A DNA stretch of 64,000 bases from Fertoeibacter niger (GCF_009380135.2 NZ_WHUT02000014.1:1-64000); one strand, 5' to 3'; positions 18,856 through 27,977 are shown, counted from the first letter of the stretch. Program-made: numbers and translations. The notes: a model not told the origin generated them from the letters alone.

Positions 18856-19491
18856 CTAGGACTTTGGGTCGCGCCCTTGGCCGGTCATCCGCTTGATTGC
18901 CGACAGATGCGCCGCATCCGCCGCCAGCGCATCGCGGGCCAACAGGGCCGCCTCTGTCAGCAGCAGTTCGGGTGGCACCAGCCTTTCGACAAGCCCCCAG
19001 ACCAGCGCCTCATCCGCCGTGACCTTTGCGCCCGCCAGCAGGATGGCCTTCGTGCGTGCCGGGCCGGTCAGGGCGCGCAGCCGGGCCACATCCGATGGTT
19101 GCGGCAGAAAGCCCAGCCGCATGACGGGGTAGAAAAACGCGGCCCCCGGCACGGCGAGGCGCAGGTCGCAGGCCAGTGCCACGCCCATGGCCCCGCCCGC
19201 GACTGTGCCGTTCAGCGCGCAGATGGTCAGGCAGGGCAGGGCGGCGATGGCCCCCGACAGCCGTTCCCAGACCGGATCGGTGGCAAGGCCCGCGCGTGCC
19301 TCCTCCAGATCCGCACCGGCGGAAAACACCCGGCCCGCGCCGGTCAGGATCAGGGCCTTTGCACCGCCCTTGGCCGCCCCGGCCACCGCCGATTCCAGAT
19401 CCGCCAGCATCGCCGGGGTCAGGGCATTGGCCTTTTCGGGCCGGTTCAGGGTGATGGTCCAGAGCGGGCCATCCTGCGCCACCGCTATCAT
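18856..19491 (-). CDS. Enoyl-CoA hydratase/isomerase family protein, catalytic residues not conserved
   Basis: This crotonase-fold protein has 211 residues, compared with about 260 for full-length hydratases. The CoA-binding FSAGADLEE and the AGGAMGVALACDLRLA helix are recognisable. Aligned to rat crotonase, the position of Glu144 is Gly and that of Glu164 is Val (PVMRLGFLP), and the usual GAGGTQRL turn is QPSDVARL. Canonical hydratase activity is therefore doubtful. Another crotonase reaction, using the oxyanion hole only, is possible. The ATG overlaps the stop of the upstream SDR gene by 4 bases. Confidence 0.8.
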   Translation of the reverse strand: MIAVAQDGPLWTITLNRPEKANALTPAMLADLESAVAGAAKGGAKALILTGAGRVFSAGADLEEARAGLATDPVWERLSGAIAALPCLTICALNGTVAGGAMGVALACDLRLAVPGAAFFYPVMRLGFLPQPSDVARLRALTGPARTKAILLAGAKVTADEALVWGLVERLVPPELLLTEAALLARDALAADAAHLSAIKRMTGQGRDPKS

Positions 19492-20243
19492 GCGATCAGG
19501 CCGATGCGGCGGCGGATGGCCTCGTCACGCAACGAGATTTCCTGCCCCAGAAAGCCATTGGCATCGCTGCTGCACATCCACAGCAGGGCGCGGGCGGGCC
19601 AGTCGGCGGGGATATGCGCGGCCCAGTCCAGCTTGCTGACCGCGTTCACGCCGCTGTCCTTGATGCGGGCCTGCATGTCGGTGGCCACGGTGCCCGGCGA
19701 CAGTCCCATGATGCGCAGGCCGCGCGCCGCCTGTTCCAGACAGGCGGCCTTGGTCAGCATCGCCGCCCCGGCCTTGGACGCGCAATAGGCGCTCCACCCC
19801 TCCAGCGCGTTATGGGCGGCGCCGGAACTGACGGTGATGATGGTTCCCCCTGCCCCCATATGCGGCAGGGCGGCGCGCAACCCGTGGAACACGCCCTTGA
19901 GGTTCACGTCGATGGCGCGGCCCCATTCCGCCGGATCGGCGGCGTCGATGCGCGCGATGGGGTCGATCACGCCCGCATTGTTTATCAGCACATCCAGCCG
20001 CCCGGCGCGGTCAAGGATGGAGGCCACCGCGGCCTCGGTTGCGGCCCAGTCGGCCACGTCGCAGGGCAGCGCGAACGCCCCGCCCCCCAGTTCCGCCGCC
20101 AGCGCGCCGGTGGCATCGGTGCCGCGCGCCAGCAGCGCCACGGTCGCCCCCGCTTGCGCAAACACCCGCGCCGCCGCAGCCCCTATGCCCCGGCTGGCCC
20201 CGGTGATCGCCACCACCTTGCCCTGCATGTCTGCCTGATACAT
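19488..20243 (-). CDS. Short-chain dehydrogenase/reductase
   Basis: It has 251 residues from the ATG at 20243; a GTG one codon earlier is possible. AAGGAG lies just upstream. The cofactor loop TGASRGIG, the NNAG motif (NNAGVI) and the catalytic YCASK with an upstream serine (VSSGA) are all intact, so it should be an active classical SDR. The substrate is unknown. Overlap with the downstream crotonase-family gene suggests a shared acyl or hydroxyacyl pathway, but nothing in the sequence identifies it. An acidic residue after the second beta strand is not evident (ARG instead), which favours NADPH. Confidence 0.88.
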   Translation of the reverse strand: MYQADMQGKVVAITGASRGIGAAAARVFAQAGATVALLARGTDATGALAAELGGGAFALPCDVADWAATEAAVASILDRAGRLDVLINNAGVIDPIARIDAADPAEWGRAIDVNLKGVFHGLRAALPHMGAGGTIITVSSGAAHNALEGWSAYCASKAGAAMLTKAACLEQAARGLRIMGLSPGTVATDMQARIKDSGVNAVSKLDWAAHIPADWPARALLWMCSSDANGFLGQEISLRDEAIRRRIGLIA

Positions 20244-20394
20244 CACCGTCTCCTTCGCTGGCCGCCGGTGCGGCGGGTGCTTTCACAATCGTGACAACCC
20301 CTGTTAGCCGATTGCGCCGACCCACGGAATCCCTTGACCCTTTCCGGCCCCCAAGGGATGTTAGGGCATCATTTTCCACCGGAAAGGTATCGTT

Positions 20395-21912
20395 ATGACG
20401 AAATGGACATTGGCAGGCAGCACTGCCCTTGCCACGCTGGCCTTTGGTGGCATGGCGCAGGCACAGGTGACGCCGGAACAGGTCTGGCAGAACTGGAAAG
20501 ACCTTAGCGCCACCTACGGCCAGCAGATGAGCGCCACGCGCGAAAGCCGCAACGGCGACACGTTTTCGGTCGAGGGCCTGCGCATCGTGGCCGAGCAGGA
20601 GGGTGTTCTGGTCGTGGCCGAGATCGACGATGTCGATTTCACCGATCTGGGCGATGGCACGGTGGAAATCACCATGTCGCCCGCCTATCCGATGACCATC
20701 ACGGTGGACCCGGAAGAAGGCGAGACGGAACAGACCATCATCGAAGTAGCGATCAGCCAACCCGGCCTGTCGGTGATCGCGGGCGGTTCGGCTGCCGAGA
20801 CCAGCTATGATTTCAGCGCGCCGACCGTGAACCTGAAGGTCGAGGGCATCGACGGCGTGGATGCGGCGGCGGTCGATCTGACGGTGGATGTGACCTTTAC
20901 CGGGCTGGCGGGCAGCTATCTGATTTCCGGCACTGGCACGCGCGAGATGACCAGCGCCTTTTCCGCCGACAGCATGGCCATGGCGATTGCCGCCAAAGAC
21001 CCCGACACCAGCAGCAGCTTTGACATGACCGCCACGGTGGCCGCGCTGGAAGGCACCTCTGACAGCACGCTGGTCGAGGGTGCGATGGACATGGCCGAAC
21101 TGACCGATGCGCTGCGCGCGGGATTTGCGGCCAGCGGCGGGTTCACCTATGGCAAGACCGCCTTTGCGATGGATTTCGTCGATCCGACCGACAGTTTCAA
21201 GGCGTCGGGTGCCGCCGAGACCGGCAGCTTTACCTTCGGGCTGGACGAGGGCAGCATGGCCTATGGCGCGGGCGGCACCGGCGTGACCATGACGGTCAGC
21301 GGCGCGCAGATCCCCTTCCCGGAACTGACGGCCAGCTATGCCGAGGCGGGGTTCGACCTGCTTATGCCGATCTCGAAATCCGATGTGGCCGAGGATTTCC
21401 GCTTTGTCACGCGGCTGGTGGGGCTGACGGTGTCGGATGCCTTGTGGGGCATGTTCGACCCCGGCAATGTGCTGCCGCGCGATCCGGCCACGCTGGTGCT
21501 GGACACGTCGGGCAGGGCGCGGCTGGATTATGACATCATGGACCCGGCGCAGGCCGAAGCCATGGCCAGCGGCGCGCCGGGCGATCTGGAATCGCTGGAC
21601 GTGAACGAGTTGAAACTGACGGTGGGCGGGGCGGAACTGACCGGGGCCGGGGCTTTCACCTTTGACAACACCGATCTGGTGACGTTTGACGGCATGCCTG
21701 CCCCGACCGGCACGCTGAACCTGAAGCTGGTGGGCGGCAACGGTCTTCTGGACAAGCTGGTTCAGATGGGCCTCATTCCCGACGATCAGGCGATGGGCGC
21801 GCGCATGATGATGGGCATGTTCGCCCGTCCGGGGGATGGGGTGGATACGCTGACCTCGACCATCGAGTTCAAGGACAAGGGGCTTTACGCCAACGGCCAG
21901 CGGTTGCAGTAA
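20395..21912 (+). CDS. DUF2125 exported protein
   Basis: It has 505 residues with a signal peptide of about 24 residues ending AQA. The rest is beta-rich, with repeated Asp/Thr/Gly strands and no membrane segment except the signal, suggesting a periplasmic or outer-membrane-associated protein. The overall pattern matches DUF2125 proteins found in alphaproteobacteria. No catalytic motif is visible and the function is unknown. The gene stands alone, with its promoter region shared with the divergent SDR gene. A strong terminator follows at 20 bases. Confidence 0.82.
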   Translation: MTKWTLAGSTALATLAFGGMAQAQVTPEQVWQNWKDLSATYGQQMSATRESRNGDTFSVEGLRIVAEQEGVLVVAEIDDVDFTDLGDGTVEITMSPAYPMTITVDPEEGETEQTIIEVAISQPGLSVIAGGSAAETSYDFSAPTVNLKVEGIDGVDAAAVDLTVDVTFTGLAGSYLISGTGTREMTSAFSADSMAMAIAAKDPDTSSSFDMTATVAALEGTSDSTLVEGAMDMAELTDALRAGFAASGGFTYGKTAFAMDFVDPTDSFKASGAAETGSFTFGLDEGSMAYGAGGTGVTMTVSGAQIPFPELTASYAEAGFDLLMPISKSDVAEDFRFVTRLVGLTVSDALWGMFDPGNVLPRDPATLVLDTSGRARLDYDIMDPAQAEAMASGAPGDLESLDVNELKLTVGGAELTGAGAFTFDNTDLVTFDGMPAPTGTLNLKLVGGNGLLDKLVQMGLIPDDQAMGARMMMGMFARPGDGVDTLTSTIEFKDKGLYANGQRLQ

Positions 21913-21931
21913 CCCCGACCCTGCGATGACA

Positions 21932-21962
21932 GGCCGCCCGGCATGGCGCCGGGCGGCCTTTT
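21932..21962 (+). terminator. Terminator after DUF2125 gene
   Basis: The perfect 11-bp stem GGCCGCCCGGC/GCCGGGCGGCC has a 5-base loop and is followed by TTTT. The next gene starts only 8 bases later, so it either depends on read-through or is transcribed from inside the DUF2125 gene. Confidence 0.85.
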
Positions 21963-21969
21963 GCATGCC

Positions 21970-22431
21970 ATGCAGCGAAACGCACCGATGACCGCACCCG
22001 AAGACACATTCGCCGCCCTGCACCGCGCCATCGGCGGGCGGCTGTTCACCGTGACGGTGCAGGACAATGCGGCGGGTCTGGTGCGGCGGGCCTATTCCTC
22101 GCATCCGGTGGATTACCCGGTGTCGGGCACCAAGCCCTTGCAGCATGACCGATGGAGCCGGCAGGTGCTGGGCCGTGGTGAGGTGTTCGTGGCCAACACG
22201 CTGGCGGAATTTGCCGATGTGTTCTTTGACCATGCGCAGATTGCGGCGCTGGGCTGCCGTTCGGCGCTGAACCTGCCGGTGTTTGACGGGGCAATGGTGC
22301 TGGGCACGGTGAATGTGCTGGATGTTGAGGCGTATTTCACCCCCGCCCGCGTGGCTGCGATCACGGCGGCGGTGGCGTTGCGGCAGGGCGAGGTGGTGGC
22401 GGCGATGCGGGCTGTGCCCCTGGCGGGCTGA
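21970..22431 (+). CDS. GAF domain protein
   Basis: It has 153 residues from the ATG at 21970; an ATG at 21988 is possible and neither has a strong ribosome site. A single GAF fold fills the protein. The conserved LGCRSALNLPVFDGAMVLGTVNVLD core at about residues 90-117 is typical of small stand-alone GAF proteins. It carries one cysteine in that core, so neither a bilin-binding nor a free-Met-sulfoxide reductase function can be claimed. The ligand is unknown. It sits directly behind a terminator. Confidence 0.75.
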   Translation: MQRNAPMTAPEDTFAALHRAIGGRLFTVTVQDNAAGLVRRAYSSHPVDYPVSGTKPLQHDRWSRQVLGRGEVFVANTLAEFADVFFDHAQIAALGCRSALNLPVFDGAMVLGTVNVLDVEAYFTPARVAAITAAVALRQGEVVAAMRAVPLAG

Positions 22432-22501
22432 TCTTGCCGCGCCGGGGATTGCCGCAAGCCCCCGCCCGCATTAGGTGGCAGACAGCAAAAAGGAATGTGC
22501 C

Positions 22502-23845
22502 ATGTCCGACCGTCTGCATGATCTGACCGCCGCCCTGCTGGAGGCTGCCCGCCGCGCGGGGGCCGAGGCCGCCGATGCGCTGGCGGTCGAGGGCACCTCG
22601 CTGTCCATCGACATCAGGGCGGGCAAGCTGGAACAGGCGGAGCGTTCGGAAGGCATCGAGTTGGGCCTGCGCGTGCTGATGGGGCGGCGGCAGGCCTGCG
22701 TGTCGGTATCCGACACCTCAGCCGCCACGCTGGCCGCCGTGGCCGAACGCGCCGTCGCCATGGCCCGCGAGGCCCCGGAAGACCCCACGGTAGGGCTGGC
22801 CGAGCCTGGGCAACTGGCACGGGATTGGGACATTGACGCGCTGGAGCTTGACGATCCGGCAGCCGATCCGTCCCCCGCCCAGTTGGATGCGGAAGCGCGC
22901 GCCGCCGAGGCCGCAGCGCTGGCGCATGGTGGCATCACGCAGGTCGAGGCCAGCGCAGGCTTCAGCCGCCGTGCGATGCATCTGGCGGCCAGCAACGGCT
23001 TTGCCGGGGGCTATGCCCGCACATCCCGCTCGGTTTCGGCGGTGGCCTTTACCGGCAGCGGCACTGCGATGGAGCGTGACTGGGCGGGCGAGGGCCGCGC
23101 CTGGCAGGTGGACATGCCGGGGGCCGCATCGGTGGGTGATCTGGCGGGCCAGCGCGCGCTGGAACGTGCGGGGGCGAGGAAACCCGTCACCGGCAGCTTT
23201 CCGGTGCTGTATGACGAACGGGTGGCGTCAAGCCTGATCGGGCATCTTTTGTCGGCGGTGAACGGGGCGATGATTGCGCGCGGCGGGTCGTGGCTGCGTG
23301 ACGCGCTGGGCCAGCCGGTGCTGCCTGCGGGCCTGTCGGTGATCGAAGACCCGTTGCGCCGCCGCATTTCCGGCTCGCGCCCGTTTGATGCCGAAGGGCT
23401 GGCGACGCGCCGCCGCGCCATCGTGCAGGACGGCGTGCTGACCGGCTGGACGCTGGATCTGGCCACGGCGCGCAAGCTGGGGATGGAAAGCACCGCCTCG
23501 GCCTCGCGCGGCACATCGGCCCCGCCATCGCCCGGCACGTCGAACATCGACCTGACACCGGGCCGGTTCAGCCGCGCCGATCTGATCGGCCAGATGGGCA
23601 CCGGGCTGCTGGTCACATCCATGATCGGGTCATCCATCAACGGCACGACGGGCGATTATTCGCGCGGGGCCTCGGGGTTCTGGGTGGAGAATGGCGAGAT
23701 TGCGTATCCGGTGAACGAATGCACCATCGCGGGCAATCTGCGCGACATGCTGCTGCGGATCATCCCGGCCAATGATGCGCGCGCCCATCTGGCCACACGG
23801 GTGCCCAGCCTGCTTGTGGAGGGCATGACACTTGCCGGTGCCTGA
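22502..23845 (+). CDS. pmbA: TldD/PmbA family metalloprotease homologue
   Basis: It has 447 residues from the ATG at 22502, with AAGGA upstream. The fold of the PmbA/TldE subunit is recognisable: an N-terminal domain, then IEDPLRRRISGSRPFDAEG and GASGFWVENGEIAYPVNECTIAGN. TldD and PmbA form a heterodimeric zinc protease that trims peptides (microcin B17, CcdA). In that pair the HExxxH zinc site belongs to TldD, and this protein lacks it, which fits the PmbA side. No tldD is in the window. The cysQ gene overlaps its 3' end. Confidence 0.9.
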   Translation: MSDRLHDLTAALLEAARRAGAEAADALAVEGTSLSIDIRAGKLEQAERSEGIELGLRVLMGRRQACVSVSDTSAATLAAVAERAVAMAREAPEDPTVGLAEPGQLARDWDIDALELDDPAADPSPAQLDAEARAAEAAALAHGGITQVEASAGFSRRAMHLAASNGFAGGYARTSRSVSAVAFTGSGTAMERDWAGEGRAWQVDMPGAASVGDLAGQRALERAGARKPVTGSFPVLYDERVASSLIGHLLSAVNGAMIARGGSWLRDALGQPVLPAGLSVIEDPLRRRISGSRPFDAEGLATRRRAIVQDGVLTGWTLDLATARKLGMESTASASRGTSAPPSPGTSNIDLTPGRFSRADLIGQMGTGLLVTSMIGSSINGTTGDYSRGASGFWVENGEIAYPVNECTIAGNLRDMLLRIIPANDARAHLATRVPSLLVEGMTLAGA

Positions 23846-24623
23846 TCTGGCTGATCTCGCGCTGCTGGAGGATGCCGCGCGCGAGGCCGGGCGCATCGCG
23901 CTGGGCTGGTGGAAGAACGCGCCGCAGGTCTGGGACAAGGACGCAGGCGCAGGCCCGGTGACAGAGGCCGATCTGGCGGTGAACGTGATGCTGGAGGCGC
24001 GGCTGCGCGCCGCGCGCCCCGGCTATGGCTGGTTGTCCGAGGAAACCGAAGACGGGGCGGAACGGCTGGACGCCGCCCATTGCTTTGTCATTGACCCGAT
24101 CGACGGCACCCGCGCCTTCATCGCGGGCGAGGAAACCTGGGCGCATTCACTGGCGGTGGCAGAGGCCGGTGTGGTGACGGCGGCGGTGGTCTATCTGCCC
24201 GTTCTGGACCGGATGTATATGGCCACCTCTGGCGGGGCTGCACTGAAAAACGGCCAGCCGATCAGCGCCAGCCGCATTTCGGGCATCGCAGGGGCCACGC
24301 TGCTGACCACGGCCCCCAACCTTGCGCCCGAGCTTTGGCCCGGCGGGGTGCCCGAGGTGAGGCGCAGTTTCCGCGCCTCGCTGGCCTATCGTCTGTGTCT
24401 GGTGGCCGAGGGGCGGCACGACGGCATGGTCACGCTGCGCGACGCCTGGGAATGGGACATCGCGGCGGGCGCGCTGATCGCGGCGCAGGCGGGCGCGGTG
24501 GTGACAGACCGGCAGGGCGCGGCGCTGCGGTTCAACGCCGAACATCCCAAGGCGGATGGCGTGCTGGCGGCCGCCCCCGGCCTGCATGCGGCCCTGCTGG
24601 CCCGGCTGCACCCGCAGGGCTGA
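23832..24623 (+). CDS. cysQ: Inositol monophosphatase family, 3'(2'),5'-bisphosphate nucleotidase CysQ-like
   Basis: It has 263 residues from a TTG at 23832 that has GGAGGG 8 bases upstream; a GTG at 23838 is the alternative. The Mg-binding motifs are complete: WLSEETED, DPIDGTRAF and WEWDIAAG. CysQ hydrolyses pAp produced by sulfate assimilation. The family also includes inositol phosphatases, so the substrate is assigned by resemblance only. The 5' end overlaps pmbA by 14 bases. Confidence 0.85.
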   Translation: MPVPDLADLALLEDAAREAGRIALGWWKNAPQVWDKDAGAGPVTEADLAVNVMLEARLRAARPGYGWLSEETEDGAERLDAAHCFVIDPIDGTRAFIAGEETWAHSLAVAEAGVVTAAVVYLPVLDRMYMATSGGAALKNGQPISASRISGIAGATLLTTAPNLAPELWPGGVPEVRRSFRASLAYRLCLVAEGRHDGMVTLRDAWEWDIAAGALIAAQAGAVVTDRQGAALRFNAEHPKADGVLAAAPGLHAALLARLHPQG

Positions 24624-24656
24624 AGGCGCAGCGGCGCGGGCGGGTTTGTTGCCCAA

Positions 24657-24694
24657 GAATTTTGGAAAATTCATGTCAAAAATCTTCGAAGATT
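24657..24694. repeat. Two AT-rich perfect palindromes upstream of mscS gene
   Basis: GAATTTTGGAAAATTC (24657-24672) and AATCTTCGAAGATT (24681-24694) lie 8 bases apart in otherwise GC-rich DNA, between cysQ and the channel gene. They could be a bidirectional terminator, protein sites or part of a dispersed family. I see no second exact copy in this window. Confidence 0.5.
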
Positions 24695-24867
24695 CTCGGG
24701 TGAGGGTCCGGCTGGCGGGGACCCATGCGGCCTCGGTCGGGGCCAGCGGCGTGGATTTTCTTGCCAAGATGAATGCGCGGGGGCCGGGGGGGGGTGGCAC
24801 GCCCGAAGCGGGGGTCATCCATCTTGCCTTGTCTGCGGTTCCGGGTATGACGGGGCCGGTGCAGGTG

Positions 24868-26199
24868 ATGGGGGTCAGGATGGAACAGCCACCCGAAATT
24901 CTGGTGCAATTGATCGACGGGCTGGACCGCGCGGGGCGGATCGCGCTGGGATGGCTGGTCAGCCCGGCGGCCTGGTCGCAATTCGCGCTGCTGGCGGTGT
25001 CGCTGCTGCTGGCCGTTTATCTGACCCGGCGCGTCCTGCCGGTGCTGCGCCGCCTGATTGACCCGGGTGAGGCGCGCGAGGGCCTGTTTGCCGGGGTGCG
25101 GCTGGGGCTGATGCGGTTTCTGCCGCTGCTGATGCCGGTGATTGCCTATGGCCTGACGGCGCTGGGCGAGGAACTGACCCGCTCGCTGTTCGGGTCGGGT
25201 GCGGTGATTGCCTTTGGCAAGCGGGTGTTTCTGTTCATCGCGGCGCGCATTCTGGTGCGCGAGGTGCTGCGCGAGGGGTTCTTGCATCTGCTGGGCCGCT
25301 ATGTGCTGATCCCGGTGGCGGCGCTTTATGCGCTGGGCATTCTGGATGACATCACGCTGCGGCTGGAAGAAACCGTGGTGCAGCTGGGCAACATCCGGTT
25401 TTCGGTGATGGCGCTGATCCGGGGGGTGATTGCCGGGGCGTTGCTGTTCTGGCTGGGAAGCTGGTCGAACCGGCAAAGCGCGGATTACATCAAGGCGCAG
25501 CCCACATTGCGGCCCGCCACCCGCGAACTGGCGGTGAAGGCGGCCGAGATCGGCATCTTTGGCGCGTCCTTCCTGCTGTTGATGTCGATCATGGGTATCG
25601 ACCTGACGGCGGTGGCGGTGCTGGGCGGCGCGCTGGGTGTAGGCATCGGGCTGGGCTTGCAGCAAATCGCCGCGAATTTCGTTAGCGGCATCATCCTGCT
25701 GGTGGAAGGCCAGACCACCGTGGGCGATTATGTGGAACTTGACGGCGGCGAGGCGGGCACCATCGTGAAGATGACCGCGCGGGCCTGCGTGCTGGAGACA
25801 TTCGACGGCAAGTGGATCGTGGTGCCTAACGAGCATTTCATCACCAGCCGCGTGGTGAACTATTCGGACCAAGGCTCGGCCAACCGCTATGAGGCGGTGT
25901 TTTCGGTCAGCTATGACACCGACATAAACCGGGTGCCCGCAATCATCGAAGCGGCGGTTTCGGCGCTGCCCTTCATCCTGCAAAAGCCCGACGGGCCGGA
26001 TTGCGAATTGCGCGGTTTCGGCGACAGCGGGGTGGATTTCGCGGTGGAATACTGGGTGAACGGCATTGACGACGGGCGGCACAAATATGGCTCGCCGGTG
26101 CTGTTCGCGATCTGGAACGCGCTGAAGGCTGAAGGGATCGAGATACCCTATCCGCACCGCGTGGTGGAACTGCGCCAGCCGCTTGCGGTGCCCGCGTGA
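24868..26199 (+). CDS. Mechanosensitive ion channel (MscS family)
   Basis: It has 443 residues if started at the ATG at 24868; an ATG at 24880 with GGGGG upstream is also good. The N-terminal half has about four membrane segments. These are followed by the pore helix with the Gly/Ala pattern AVAVLGGALGVGIGLGLQQIAANFVSGIILL. The cytoplasmic beta domain contains VGDYVELDGGEAGTIVKM and IVVPNEHFI. This opens on membrane tension during hypo-osmotic shock. It ends by GTGA overlap with the flavoprotein gene. Confidence 0.9.
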   Translation: MGVRMEQPPEILVQLIDGLDRAGRIALGWLVSPAAWSQFALLAVSLLLAVYLTRRVLPVLRRLIDPGEAREGLFAGVRLGLMRFLPLLMPVIAYGLTALGEELTRSLFGSGAVIAFGKRVFLFIAARILVREVLREGFLHLLGRYVLIPVAALYALGILDDITLRLEETVVQLGNIRFSVMALIRGVIAGALLFWLGSWSNRQSADYIKAQPTLRPATRELAVKAAEIGIFGASFLLLMSIMGIDLTAVAVLGGALGVGIGLGLQQIAANFVSGIILLVEGQTTVGDYVELDGGEAGTIVKMTARACVLETFDGKWIVVPNEHFITSRVVNYSDQGSANRYEAVFSVSYDTDINRVPAIIEAAVSALPFILQKPDGPDCELRGFGDSGVDFAVEYWVNGIDDGRHKYGSPVLFAIWNALKAEGIEIPYPHRVVELRQPLAVPA

Positions 26200-27383
26200 C
26201 GCATGACCACTTGACCGATGCGCTGGTCATCGGGGCGGGGCCAGCCGGGCTGATGGCCGCCGAGGAACTGGCGCAGGCCGGGCGGCGGGTGGTGATCTGC
26301 GAGGCCAAGGCATCAGCCGGGCGCAAGTTTCTGATGGCGGGGAAATCGGGGCTGAACCTGACCAAGGATGAGCCTTTGGCGGATTTTGGCGCGCGCTATG
26401 ACGCAGCGCAGGGCTGGCTGGCGCCGATGCTGGCCGCCTTTGGGCCGGAAGCGGTTCAGGGCTGGGCGCAGGGGCTTGGGCAGGCGGTGTTTACCGGATC
26501 GTCGGGCCGGGTGTTTCCTGTGGCGATGAAGGCCTCGCCCCTGCTACGGGCCTGGCTGGCGCGGCTGGGGGCGGCTGGGGTGGAACTGCGCACCCGCTGG
26601 CGCTGGGTGGGGCTGGAGGGCGGCTTTCAGTTTGACACGCCGGGGGGGCGGGTGGTGCTGCGGCCTGCGGTGACGGTGCTGGCCCTGGGCGGTGCAAGTT
26701 GGGCGCGGCTGGGGTCTGATGCGGCCTGGGTGCCGTGGCTGGCGGGGGCGGGGGTGGAACTGGCCCCGTTCCGGCCTGCGAACATGGGGTTTTCGGTGGA
26801 ATGGTCGGCGCATATGGCGCGGCATTTCGGGCAGCCGGTGAAGGGGGCCGCGCTGTGCGCGGCGGGGCGGCGCGAGCGGGGGGAATTTGTGGTTTCCGCA
26901 AGGGGGCTGGAGGGCGGCGGGATTTACGCCGTGTCGAAAGACCTGCGCGAGGGGGCGGCGCTGGTGCTGGATCTGCTGCCCGATCTGGCGGTGGCGGCTG
27001 TGGCCGTGCGGCTGGGCCGGGGCCGGGCGGGGGAAAGCACGGCGAACCGGCTGCGCAAGGCGGGGCTGGCCCCTGTGGCCGTGGCGCTGGTGCAGGAATG
27101 GGGGCGGCCCTTGCCCGAGGGGGCTGCATTGGCCGCGCTTATCAAGGCGCTGCCGGTGCCTTTGGCCGGGCCGCGCCCGCTGGACGAGGCGATTTCGGTG
27201 GCGGGGGGCATCAGCCGGGCGGCCTGCACCGGCGGGTTGGAGCTGCACAAGCTGCCCGGCGTGTTCGCCTGCGGCGAGATGCTGGATTGGGAGGCCCCTA
27301 CCGGCGGCTATCTGCTGACCGGCTGCCTTGCGACGGGCCGCTGGGCCGGGCGGGCGGCGGCGGGGCTGAACCCTGCGGGCTGA
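26196..27383 (+). CDS. NAD(P)/FAD-dependent oxidoreductase, HI0933/BaiN-like (TIGR03862 type)
   Basis: It has 395 residues from the GTG at 26196, overlapping the channel gene stop by 4 bases. The FAD-binding GAGPAGLMAAEELAQAG is at residues 13-29. The family signature GRKFLMAGKSGLNLT follows at about 42-56. The C-terminal GGYLLTGCLATGRWAG closes the FAD domain. The extended family includes bile-acid and other flavoprotein reductases, but the physiological substrate of this subgroup is unknown. It runs tail-to-tail against the GST gene with 6 bases between them. Confidence 0.82.
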   Translation: MTHDHLTDALVIGAGPAGLMAAEELAQAGRRVVICEAKASAGRKFLMAGKSGLNLTKDEPLADFGARYDAAQGWLAPMLAAFGPEAVQGWAQGLGQAVFTGSSGRVFPVAMKASPLLRAWLARLGAAGVELRTRWRWVGLEGGFQFDTPGGRVVLRPAVTVLALGGASWARLGSDAAWVPWLAGAGVELAPFRPANMGFSVEWSAHMARHFGQPVKGAALCAAGRRERGEFVVSARGLEGGGIYAVSKDLREGAALVLDLLPDLAVAAVAVRLGRGRAGESTANRLRKAGLAPVAVALVQEWGRPLPEGAALAALIKALPVPLAGPRPLDEAISVAGGISRAACTGGLELHKLPGVFACGEMLDWEAPTGGYLLTGCLATGRWAGRAAAGLNPAG

Positions 27384-27389
27384 GGCGGT

Positions 27390-27977
27390 TCAGCGCGCCA
27401 TCGCGCGGGCAAAGGCCGGGCGGGCCTGCATGCGGGCGACATAGGCCAGCAGGCGCGGTTCATTGACCGGAAATTTCGCCAGCCCGCACCAAAGCAGGCA
27501 ATGGGTGGCGATGATGTCGGCCACCGTCATCATGCCGCCTGCCAGAAAGGGCGCATCACCCAGCCGTTCGGCCAGCCGGGTCTGGCTGTGCGCCAGTTCC
27601 CAGCGCAATGTGTCCTTGATCGCGGGCAGGCGCTGCGCCTCGGGCAAGATGAAACTGTGGCGCGCGGCGGTCCAGAGCGCTGCGTCAAGTTCATCCAGCA
27701 CAAAGTTGGTCACGCTGTCCTGCTGCGCGCGGTCCAGCGTGCCGGGGGCATGGGTAAGGGCGCCGTGCCGGTCGGACAGGTAATGCAGGATCGCCGTGCT
27801 GTCGGTGATTGCCGTGCCCTCGACCAGCAGCACCGGCACCTTGCCCGTGGGGTTGTGCGCCAGAACCTCGGGCGAGCGGGGACCGGCGGCGATATGGTCA
27901 AAGGGTGCGCCCAATTCCTCCAGCAGCCAGATCACGCGGGCGGCGCGGCTGCGGATGGTGCCGATGACGGTATACAT
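27390..27977 (-). CDS. Glutathione S-transferase family protein
   Basis: It has 195 residues from the ATG at 27977, with AAGGAG upstream. The N-terminal thioredoxin-fold domain (about 1-75) has the GSH-binding NPTGKVPVLL with the cis-proline, followed by ITDSTAILHYL. The all-helical C-terminal domain (about 85-195) ends LLAYVARMQARPAFARA. The region where GSTs carry their Ser, Cys or Tyr shows TIRSRAARV, suggesting a serine-type enzyme. The substrate is unknown. Confidence 0.88.
   Translation of the reverse strand: MYTVIGTIRSRAARVIWLLEELGAPFDHIAAGPRSPEVLAHNPTGKVPVLLVEGTAITDSTAILHYLSDRHGALTHAPGTLDRAQQDSVTNFVLDELDAALWTAARHSFILPEAQRLPAIKDTLRWELAHSQTRLAERLGDAPFLAGGMMTVADIIATHCLLWCGLAKFPVNEPRLLAYVARMQARPAFARAMAR

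Noticed and set aside
20011-22233. Minus-strand open frame of 740 codons across the SDR and DUF2125 genes
   Set aside because: It is antisense to two recognised genes, His/Arg/Gln-rich without any fold pattern, and a typical product of high third-position GC.
24676-26157. Minus-strand open frame of 493 codons opposite the MscS-type gene
   Set aside because: It is Gln/His/Arg-rich low-complexity translation with no motif. The plus-strand channel has conserved family motifs throughout.
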